From contig PLTZ01000092.1 of NCBI GenBank assembly GCA_003164715.1, positions 1 to 62,935 of the forward strand: a stretch of DNA of 62,935 nt, read 5' to 3'. The notes under the pieces were generated by a model. That model was not told the origin of the DNA, searched no databases, and was given only the letters and a program-made list of their open reading frames with translations. Each line of letters opens with the position of its first letter. The stretch's first letter is position 1. The translations under genes and the position numbers were made by a program. Of the stretch, positions 1 to 6,756 are shown piece by piece. The stretch comes from Opitutaceae bacterium. Its GTDB lineage: Bacteria > Verrucomicrobiota > Verrucomicrobiia > Opitutales > Opitutaceae.

Positions 1-292
1 TGTTCTTCCGCTGGATCAAGCAGCACCTTCGCCTGCGCGGTTTCTTCAGCAACGACCCCAACGGCGTGCGTGTCCAGGTCTGGACCGCGATCTGCGCCTA
101 CCTCTTGGTGGCCATCGCGAAGAAGGAAAATGCGCTCCGTCAAAGCCTGCACCAAGTTCTGCAAGTCGTCAGCCTCTCCTGCTTGGAGAAAGTGCCTCTG
201 ATTGAACTGCTTGCGAAACATGATACAACGAATGAACCGTTTGATATTCCCATTCAGCTCGAAATCAACGGGTTCTGATCAGACAGCCGTGG
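1..292 (+). mobile_element. Right part of an IS4-type insertion sequence (cut by window edge)
   Basis: This stretch holds the 3' part of a transposase gene followed by 14 bases. Positions 270-292 are repeated exactly, in inverted orientation, at 62913-62935, and the similarity stops at 292. That places the element's outer end at or near 292. The TGA stop of the transposase (276-278) lies inside the repeated end, a compact arrangement typical of small IS elements. The left part of the element is outside the window, so the other terminal repeat and the target duplication cannot be examined. Confidence 0.8.
3..278 (+). CDS. IS4-family transposase, C-terminal fragment
   Basis: The frame is open from the first bases of the window and encodes 91 residues of the C-terminal end of a DDE transposase. 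It begins with FFRWIKQHLRLRGFF, followed by NDPNGVRVQVWTAICAYLLV. The pattern K/RWIKQHLR, then F, then a V-x-x-Q-x-W-x-A-I segment is characteristic of IS4-type transposases just after the last catalytic Glu. The fragment ends with a helical tail. The catalytic DDE residues lie upstream of the window. The protein would act on the ends of its own element. It is partial because of the window edge; there is no internal stop or frameshift. Confidence 0.82.
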   Translation, partial: FFRWIKQHLRLRGFFSNDPNGVRVQVWTAICAYLLVAIAKKENALRQSLHQVLQVVSLSCLEKVPLIELLAKHDTTNEPFDIPIQLEINGF

Positions 293-307
293 AGGAAACC
301 CCGAAAC

Positions 308-1285
308 ATGAAATCCCGGAAACCGGCTTTAATTCTAGCCGCTTCTGCCGCACTGAACGGCATTTGCGCCGAGACCAATTCCGCAACTGCCAGCGCCCCG
401 GCTGCGGCAGCGAACGGCACCTCCTATGCACCCGCCATCCTGCCCGGCAACGGGTTGGCGCAGCATCCGTTCGTTTACACGGGCGAGTATGATTTCCGCA
501 ACACCGACCAGACCATTTTCGTCGTGCGTGGCGGCAAGGTGGTGTGGACCTACGGTATTCCGATCAAGGCCGCGGATGGCACGCTGCAGGAGCTTGGCGA
601 CGCCACGATGCTTTCCAACGGAAACATCGTTTTCTGCCGCAAGATAGGGGCGAGCGAAATCACGCCGGACAAGAGAATCATCTGGAACATGGACGCGCCG
701 AAAGGAACGGAGATTCATTCCATCCAGCCCATCGGCTTGGACCATGTGCTTGTGACGCAGAACGGCAATCCGGCGAGGCTGATGCTCATCAACACGGTTA
801 CCGGCAATACGGAAAAGGAGTTCACGTTCCCCGACATAGGCACCGGGTGCGGCATTCTTATCAGCACGACATTTCCCACTTCGGATGAAGACCGCAAGGT
901 CGACAACAACTTCAGTGGCACGACCTTGGTGAGGAACTGCGAACTGCTGCGCTGTGGCGGATACGACTACGATTGGGCCTGGCGCGGTTCGCTTCAAATC
1001 TGCATGGATCGCCGCAGCATCTCGGGCCTCACCGTCAGCCACGTAACCATCCAAGACAGCATCTCAAGCGGCGTGACCATCGTGGCACCGGGGAGCCCCA
1101 AAGGCGAAGGCACCCTTTCCGATGCAAAGTTCGAAACGGTGAACATCATCAATTCGGGAATCGGTGGGTCAGCGCACCATGATTTATGGATCCGCAGGGA
1201 TGCAGTTGGGAGCGTTGCCTTGCGCAATTCGGCAATCGCCGACATTAGGAACGAGTCCGACCATTTTAGCCTCCTTGGTCCCTGA
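308..1285 (+). CDS. Chimeric exported ORF: beta-propeller N-terminus joined to beta-helix C-terminus
   Basis: 325 residues with a signal peptide (about residues 1-21, ending ICA). Residues about 55-180 carry blades like those of PQQ/arylsulfotransferase-type propellers, for example VRGGKVVWTYGIP and ATMLSNGNIVF. From about residue 190 the character changes to a right-handed parallel beta-helix of the mycodextranase/GH87 kind, with NNFSGTTLVRNCELLRCGG and HVTIQDSISSGV. A propeller normally continues for more blades and GH87 enzymes are far longer, so this looks like an in-frame fusion of two gene fragments with its joint near 850-890. The ATG lies 15 bases after the IS end, and a GGAGG at 291-295 straddles that border. 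It may be a decaying or non-functional gene; the domain labels are by eye. Confidence 0.55.
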   Translation: MKSRKPALILAASAALNGICAETNSATASAPAAAANGTSYAPAILPGNGLAQHPFVYTGEYDFRNTDQTIFVVRGGKVVWTYGIPIKAADGTLQELGDATMLSNGNIVFCRKIGASEITPDKRIIWNMDAPKGTEIHSIQPIGLDHVLVTQNGNPARLMLINTVTGNTEKEFTFPDIGTGCGILISTTFPTSDEDRKVDNNFSGTTLVRNCELLRCGGYDYDWAWRGSLQICMDRRSISGLTVSHVTIQDSISSGVTIVAPGSPKGEGTLSDAKFETVNIINSGIGGSAHHDLWIRRDAVGSVALRNSAIADIRNESDHFSLLGP

Positions 1286-1779
1286 GCCGGGCATAAAGCG
1301 CTATTCTCATTCTGCTGATGGTCTCAAATTGCTGGCCTGCGCCCAGGTCGACTTCTCGGGTTACCGCTTATATTCCACTTTTCCTTCACTTACGTTTCAG
1401 TTATTTGCCGACTAGCGCATTAGATCGTTTTGCGACAGAATGCCACGATTGGGGCTACGTACATTTGCCATTATCCAGGTACACTTGTGTTTGCTGGCAA
1501 TGCAAAGTGTAAGGAGTGACACTTTAAGTGCGCTGAGAAACGAAGTGTAAGGTAGGGGTGTGACCGGACATTCTAGCTGGATCTTTTGGCCTTCGCTGAA
1601 ACGATCATACCTGCGGCACCAGCCCACACCCGATCGACTTGTATTGTGGTTTTCTCGAGAGAAAACCGAGATCTGAGCTTTGAACACTTGCGCATAAAGC
1701 ATAAGAGTCCTCCGGAAAGATCTCAATCGTCGCGCACTGGCGTGCCTTGTTTCAGCACCTAGCGATAAACTGATCCATC
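1286..1779. other. Intergenic region of lower GC with two hairpins; no gene seen
   Basis: About 490 bases without a convincing gene; short open frames here lack start signals and recognisable sequence. A perfect 7-bp stem AAAGTGT/ACACTTT with an 8-base loop lies at 1504-1525. A second hairpin with 9-bp arms GGTTTTCTC/GAGAAAACC and a 2-base loop lies at 1648-1667. Neither is followed by a T tract. Base composition is visibly more AT-rich than the rest of the window, consistent with remnants around the nearby IS. Confidence 0.5.
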
Positions 1780-3420
1780 ATGAGGAAATTCATTTGGGCG
1801 CCATACATCGGCGTCGTGTGCGCGCTCTTCGCAACGGAGGCGGCCTATTTCTTGGACGAGCTGTCCCCGTGGCGAAGGTGTGCGGGCTTTTTCTGGGTTA
1901 GCAGCTCGGCTGTCATCGTCGTGTCGGCATGGGCCTTCGCATTTGCCGCTTTTCTGGAACGGGAATTCTGGGCGCTTCCGCACAGGGGCTGGTACTTGGT
2001 GGCGTTCTTCCTGCCCCCGCTTCTCATCCTTGTGGACGTCGGCGGCACCTACTTTACACCGGTAGACGGGGAGGGGCTGGCCCAGCTAGCGGGCGGCGTA
2101 ACGTTGCTCCGCTTTGACCCCAGCCTGGGGATTTTCAGTCTGAGCTACTACAGCTACATGGCCCGTCAGTACGTGCTGAATGCGATGCCGAGCTACATCT
2201 TTGGCCCGAGCCTGGTGGCCGCGCGGGTGGGCAATTCGATGTTCTACATTGGATCCTATCTCTTCTTCCTGTCGGCGCTTGTGTCGTACCTCAGGAGCAG
2301 AAGGAGCTCTGACCCCCTGCTGTTCGCCGGCTACTGCGGTGTGCTGATTGCCCTGGGCCAGTATACGCTGCTCAACGCCCGCAAGTTTGAGCAAACGACG
2401 ATGCCGATCGCCGTCACGCTGTTCTTCCTGGGCGCGCTCATGCTGTTCCTAGCCGAGCCGGTGCCGCTGAGGTTCCTGTGGATGACGTGGTCCTTCGGTT
2501 TCTGCCCGGAGTGCTACACACCCGCCATGGGAACCTGGATGCTGGCCCTCGCCATCCTGGTCTACTTGATCATCTGGAGGCGGCGACGGATTCTTGTCCT
2601 GGCGGCCGCCTACGGGTGCGTGTGCCTCTTTGTCGCCTACCGCGTGGTGAACGGCGCCGATATGGGGAGCATTCCCTATAAGTTCCGATTCGGGATCGGG
2701 CACGGCACCGCAAGCGACTGGATTTTTCGCTACCTTAACAGCATGCGTGCCGGGGTCGGGTCCGATTCCACGCTGATACAGGCCCCGCTGGCGCTGGCGG
2801 TGTTCGCTGCCGTCTGCCTGGCTTGGCGCTATCGCGAGCGCCGATACATGGCGATCTGCGCCTGGGCCGTCGCGATCGTGGCCGTCAGCGTCACGACCTT
2901 CGGATCAAACCTGAACATCCCCTATTATGACGTCCACCGAACCATGATCATCCTGCCTCCGCTGGCCCTTGGGGCCGTCCTCCTGATCGTCCGGTTCATG
3001 TCCGACACGGGCGAGGCGTCTCCGGCGGCCCGCGTGCTTAAGGGCATGATGAAGCTGTCCATGGTCTATATGGTGTTCACCGGCGTGTGCACGGTCTTCC
3101 TTGTCCGGAGCTTTCTGGGACCAACCATAAGGAGCGATTATGACGAAGTCTTTGCGAAGATAGACGAGATCGCCACGTCACGCTCAGCCGCGCGTCCGAC
3201 GCGGATCTATCTGGTCCCGCCGCTGGATGTCATCCTGGAGCCTGGATTGCAGTACTTTGCCCCCGGGGCCGCGGTGCTGCGGTCCCTCCCGCCGGCCGGG
3301 GAGAAAATCCCTGGGGCCTATGTTTTCTCATACCTGACAAACGATCCCAACGACAGAATACTGAACCAGCAGATGCCAAGCATCCACACGCGGCCCTTTG
3401 TCAAGATGGTGGCGGAGTAG
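1780..3420 (+). CDS. Polytopic membrane protein, possibly a GT-C type glycosyltransferase
   Basis: 546 residues with roughly a dozen hydrophobic segments through residue about 440, then a soluble C-terminal stretch of about 100 residues. Early in the protein there is an extracytoplasmic loop containing FDPSLGIFSLSYYSYMARQYVL between membrane helices. This arrangement resembles the first periplasmic loop of GT-C (GT39/PMT-like) glycosyltransferases, but the usual acidic catalytic pair is not clear. It would sit in the inner membrane. The start is an ATG and no strong Shine-Dalgarno is seen. There is no operon partner: a 243-base gap separates it from the PadR gene. I do not recognise the family with confidence. 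Confidence 0.6.
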   Translation: MRKFIWAPYIGVVCALFATEAAYFLDELSPWRRCAGFFWVSSSAVIVVSAWAFAFAAFLEREFWALPHRGWYLVAFFLPPLLILVDVGGTYFTPVDGEGLAQLAGGVTLLRFDPSLGIFSLSYYSYMARQYVLNAMPSYIFGPSLVAARVGNSMFYIGSYLFFLSALVSYLRSRRSSDPLLFAGYCGVLIALGQYTLLNARKFEQTTMPIAVTLFFLGALMLFLAEPVPLRFLWMTWSFGFCPECYTPAMGTWMLALAILVYLIIWRRRRILVLAAAYGCVCLFVAYRVVNGADMGSIPYKFRFGIGHGTASDWIFRYLNSMRAGVGSDSTLIQAPLALAVFAAVCLAWRYRERRYMAICAWAVAIVAVSVTTFGSNLNIPYYDVHRTMIILPPLALGAVLLIVRFMSDTGEASPAARVLKGMMKLSMVYMVFTGVCTVFLVRSFLGPTIRSDYDEVFAKIDEIATSRSAARPTRIYLVPPLDVILEPGLQYFAPGAAVLRSLPPAGEKIPGAYVFSYLTNDPNDRILNQQMPSIHTRPFVKMVAE

Positions 3421-3607
3421 GAGCAGTCTCCGGGGACTCCCGACGCGTCCGAGGCATGTTGCACTTGGCGACAACGCTCCGGAAAGGCGTCGTTTTGGAA
3501 GGGAGCGGTCCTCGGGGCTCGGCCGATCCTTGCCCCTGTAGGGAGGCGGGATAAGTCACTCGCATCGAACGCCTGTATTCTCGCCGCGGGCCCATGCCAT
3601 TTTCCTT

Positions 3608-3636
3608 TTGACGTTCTGAAGGAAGCGGGTTTACCT
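3608..3636 (+). promoter_or_regulatory. Candidate sigma-70 promoter of the PadR/ADOP operon
   Basis: TTGACG (3608-3613), a 17-base spacer, and TTACCT (3631-3636). The predicted start of transcription near 3643 falls inside the dyad operator described next, 21 bases before the GTG start of the regulator. Confidence 0.45.
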
Positions 3637-3651
3637 TCAGACAATCTAAAG
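3635..3651. promoter_or_regulatory. Candidate PadR operator (imperfect dyad)
   Basis: A 17-base imperfect dyad, CTTCAGACAATCTAAAG, lies 12 bases upstream of the padR-like GTG codon and overlaps the predicted transcription start. Six of eight base pairs are symmetric around the centre. PadR proteins are dimeric winged-helix repressors that commonly bind such dyads in their own promoters, so autoregulation is a reasonable inference. Confidence 0.45.
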
Positions 3652-3663
3652 AAGCGTTTCATA

Positions 3664-3996
3664 GTGCCCGAGAAATCCGAACTCCTTCAGGGAACCCTCG
3701 ACCTGCTCATCCTGCAGGCGCTCCAATCCGGCCCGATCCACGGGTTCGGCCTGTCGCTCAGGCTCCGCGAGATGTCCCGGGACGTCTTCCAGGTGGAGAT
3801 GGGCTCGATGTACCCCGCGGTGTGCAGGATGGAGGCGCGGGGCTGGATCCGTGGCGAGTGGAGCGTGTCCGAGGCGAACCGGAAGGCGCGGTACTATTCG
3901 CTGACCCCGCTGGGCAGGAGGCAGCTTGCGGTCGAGAGGGCAAAGTGGGAGAGGTTGTCCTCGACCATCAACCTGATGCTCCAGGCGGCCTCGTGA
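3664..3996 (+). CDS. PadR family transcriptional regulator
   Basis: 110 residues, the usual length for the small PadR (PadR-s1) class. The winged helix is clear: LLQGTLDLLILQALQSGPIHG is the classic N-terminal helix, followed by GFGLSLRLRE and the segment VEMGSMYPAVCRMEARGWI, then RKARYYSLTPLGRRQL as the wing and final helix. The start is GTG, preceded by an imperfect dyad. It is followed after 7 bases by a large ADOP-type permease, a pairing very common in Acidobacteria and Verrucomicrobia. It probably represses this two-gene operon; the inducer is unknown. Confidence 0.92.
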   Translation: MPEKSELLQGTLDLLILQALQSGPIHGFGLSLRLREMSRDVFQVEMGSMYPAVCRMEARGWIRGEWSVSEANRKARYYSLTPLGRRQLAVERAKWERLSSTINLMLQAAS

Positions 3997-4003
3997 GGGC
4001 TCC

Positions 4004-6640
4004 GTGAACGTCCTGCGCACACTCTGGTTCCGCCTTCAGCCGTTCCTCCGAAGGCGGAAGATCGAGGCGGAGCTGAACGAGGAGATCCGCACCCACCTCG
4101 AGATGGCGGAGGAAGCGCACGCAGCGGCCGGCCTGTCGCGGGAGGAGGCGCGGAGGGAGTTCGGAGGGGTCGACCAGGTGAAGGAGGCGTACAGGGACGA
4201 GAGAGGCGTTCCCTGGATCGAGTCGATCCTGCAGGACGTAAGGACGGCGGTGCGCTCGCTCCGGAGGATCCCGGGCTTCGTCGCGCTCACCCTGGTCACG
4301 CTCGCCCTCGGTGTCAGCCTGAACACGACGGCCTTCAGCTTCCTCGACGCCCTCCTCCTGGAGCCGCTGCCGTTCCCGGGACTGAACCGCCTGGTCCAGA
4401 TCTACCGCACGGCCCCCGGCCAGCTCTTCGGCCCGAACTCGCCCGGCGACCTCTTCGAGCTGAAGGAGCAGAAGGGCATGTTCTCCGGGCTGGCGATCGT
4501 CGACTTCCCCACGTACAGCCTTGCGGTTCCGGGGCAGCCGGCCGAGCGCGTGAGCGCCTTCGCGGTGAGCGGGGACTTCTTCAGGATCCTGGGCGTCCCG
4601 CCTCTCCTTGGGAGGGTGTTCGGCCCGGAAGAGGACGCGGTCGGCCACGACGCCGTAATCGTCCTGAGCTACGAGTACTGGCGGCGCCGTTTCGCACTCG
4701 ACCCCGGCGTCATCGGGCGGACGCTGCGCATGAACGGCACGCCCGTGACGGTCATCGGGGTCATGCCACGCCCGTTCCGGTTCACACGCCTGTTCGGCTC
4801 CCGTGACATCTGGAAGCCGCTGGCGATGGGCTCGAAGCTTGCGACGAAGAGGGACGGGAGGTGGCTGAGCGCGATCGCCCAGCTCAAGGCCGGGGAATCC
4901 CTCGCCGAGGCGCAGGCGAAGATGACCGCGATCGCCGCACGCATGGCGAAGGACAATCCCAAGAGCGACGCGAACAGCGGATTCTACGTGGGGCCCCTCG
5001 GCAAGGAGCCCGGCGGCGGCAGCATCATGATCTGGATGATCATGGGGCTGGCCTTCTCCGTACTCCTGATTGCCTGTGCGAACCTGGCGAACCTCCAGCT
5101 CGCCCGGAACTCGGGACGCTCTCGCGAGTTCGGCATACGACTTTCCCTGGGCTCCACACGGCCGCGCCTCGTCCGGCAGATGCTGACAGAAAGCCTGATC
5201 CTCTCGCTGGCCGGGGCTGTGCTTGGGGTCGCATGCGCTTGGGGGGTGAACCGGTACCTCGAGGCGCGGTTCGCGATCGTCGGCGAGGACTCCAGCCTCA
5301 TGCTTCCGATCAGCGGCCGCGTCCTCGCCTTTGCGCTCCTTGCCGCGCTCGGGACCGGCGCCCTGTTCGGCACCCTGCCCGCCTGGATCGCCTCCAACGT
5401 GAGCCCGAACGCGGCGATCCGGATCTCCGGGGCGGGGATCACCAGCAGCCGGTCGCGCCACCGGCTCAGGAGCGTGCTCGTCGTCTCGGAGCTCGCGCTC
5501 ACGCTGTCCCTGATCGCCGGGGCCGGGTTTTTCTTCCAGGGCATCATGCGGTACAAGCCGGGCGCGGTGGGATGGCGGTCCGACCACGTGGTCACGGCGC
5601 GGGTGGCGCTGCCAAGTTCCCCGTACAACAGCGCGGACAAGTGCCTGGCGTTCTACGACAGGCTGTACGCCGAACTTGCGGCGACCCCGGGCGTTGAGGC
5701 GCCGATCATCTGCGACCTCTTCCCGACGGGCGGGTTCTATTACTCGCATCCGATGATCACCGAGGGGAAGGAGGCTCCGCCCTCCGGCAAGGAACCGGTG
5801 TGCGACATGAACACCGTGACGCCGGGCTTCTTCCACGCGCTTGGCATCCGGCTGCTCCGTGGGCGCGATTTTGCGGACTCCGACCGCCCCGGGGCTCCGA
5901 TGGTGGCCATCGTGAACGAGACGATGGCCAAGAAGCTTTGGCCGAATCAGGACCCGATCGGCCGGAGGATCTGCGCAGTCGACTCGGAACTGCGCGAATG
6001 GCTCGAGGTGGTCGGCGTCGTGAGCGAGATCGGATTCCAGGCCGAGGTGAATACCGGGCGCGCGATGCAGTACTACCGGCCGATCCGCCAAGTCGGCGGA
6101 AATTACTTCTCGATCGCCGCCCGCACGACGCTCGCCCCAGAGGCGATCAAGAACTTGCTACCCAAGGCGGTCTTCCGGGTCGATCCCGACCAGGCAATCT
6201 ACGAGCTGACGACAGCCGATCAGGCCTTTGAGGACTACAACCGCGCAAACCACACGTTTGCCTCGGGCCTCGCGGTGCTTGGGGTGTCGGGGCTCCTGCT
6301 CTCGGCCCTGGGTCTGTACGGGGTCATCAGCAACCTGGTCGTCGAGCGGACGCCCGAGATCGGCATCCGGATCGCAATGGGGGCGTCGTTCACCCAGGTC
6401 GTTTGGGCGGTGATGAGGCAAGGCGCGCGCCTGGCGGCGGTCGGGATACCGATAGGCCTATTCGGAGCCTGGGGATTGGTCCGGATCCTCGCGTCCAGCT
6501 TTCCTGGGAGCGCCAAGACGAACCCGCTGATGCTCGCGAGCAGCACGGCGCTCGTCCTGGCCGTAACCTTCCTCGCGTGCTGGCTGCCCGCGAGGCGTGC
6601 GGCGAGAATGGAACCGATGACGGCGCTGCGCGCCGAATAG
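4004..6640 (+). CDS. ADOP-type ABC permease (MacB/FtsX-like, duplicated)
   Basis: 878 residues. The N-terminal about 90 residues form the small charged helical domain typical of acidobacterial duplicated orphan permeases (RRRKIEAELNEEIRTHLEMA). A first transmembrane helix follows near residue 95 (FVALTLVTLALGVSLN), then a periplasmic MacB-like domain, three helices around residues 345-470, a second periplasmic domain and a final three-helix FtsX unit ending in the ARRAARMEPMTALR signature. No ATPase gene is adjacent, as expected for orphan ADOP proteins. The start is GTG, 7 bases after the PadR stop. It sits in the inner membrane; the substrate is unknown. Confidence 0.9.
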   Translation: MNVLRTLWFRLQPFLRRRKIEAELNEEIRTHLEMAEEAHAAAGLSREEARREFGGVDQVKEAYRDERGVPWIESILQDVRTAVRSLRRIPGFVALTLVTLALGVSLNTTAFSFLDALLLEPLPFPGLNRLVQIYRTAPGQLFGPNSPGDLFELKEQKGMFSGLAIVDFPTYSLAVPGQPAERVSAFAVSGDFFRILGVPPLLGRVFGPEEDAVGHDAVIVLSYEYWRRRFALDPGVIGRTLRMNGTPVTVIGVMPRPFRFTRLFGSRDIWKPLAMGSKLATKRDGRWLSAIAQLKAGESLAEAQAKMTAIAARMAKDNPKSDANSGFYVGPLGKEPGGGSIMIWMIMGLAFSVLLIACANLANLQLARNSGRSREFGIRLSLGSTRPRLVRQMLTESLILSLAGAVLGVACAWGVNRYLEARFAIVGEDSSLMLPISGRVLAFALLAALGTGALFGTLPAWIASNVSPNAAIRISGAGITSSRSRHRLRSVLVVSELALTLSLIAGAGFFFQGIMRYKPGAVGWRSDHVVTARVALPSSPYNSADKCLAFYDRLYAELAATPGVEAPIICDLFPTGGFYYSHPMITEGKEAPPSGKEPVCDMNTVTPGFFHALGIRLLRGRDFADSDRPGAPMVAIVNETMAKKLWPNQDPIGRRICAVDSELREWLEVVGVVSEIGFQAEVNTGRAMQYYRPIRQVGGNYFSIAARTTLAPEAIKNLLPKAVFRVDPDQAIYELTTADQAFEDYNRANHTFASGLAVLGVSGLLLSALGLYGVISNLVVERTPEIGIRIAMGASFTQVVWAVMRQGARLAAVGIPIGLFGAWGLVRILASSFPGSAKTNPLMLASSTALVLAVTFLACWLPARRAARMEPMTALRAE

Positions 6641-6756
6641 ACCCCGCGGGGCGCCGCATGCGCCAAAGGCAGTTGTGTTGCGGGTGCCCGGGCGAAAGTG
6701 ATAAGCTGCGTTTAAGCCGCGGTGTCAGAACCCCCTGCGGCGGCGTATTTACACCC

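Noticed and set aside
1412-1726. 104-codon minus-strand frame in the low-GC gap
   Set aside because: Sequence lacks any domain and crosses two hairpins; probably non-coding remnant DNA.
3968-6091. Long minus-strand frame opposite the ADOP permease
   Set aside because: Antisense of a clear membrane protein; no hydrophobic or domain pattern of its own.
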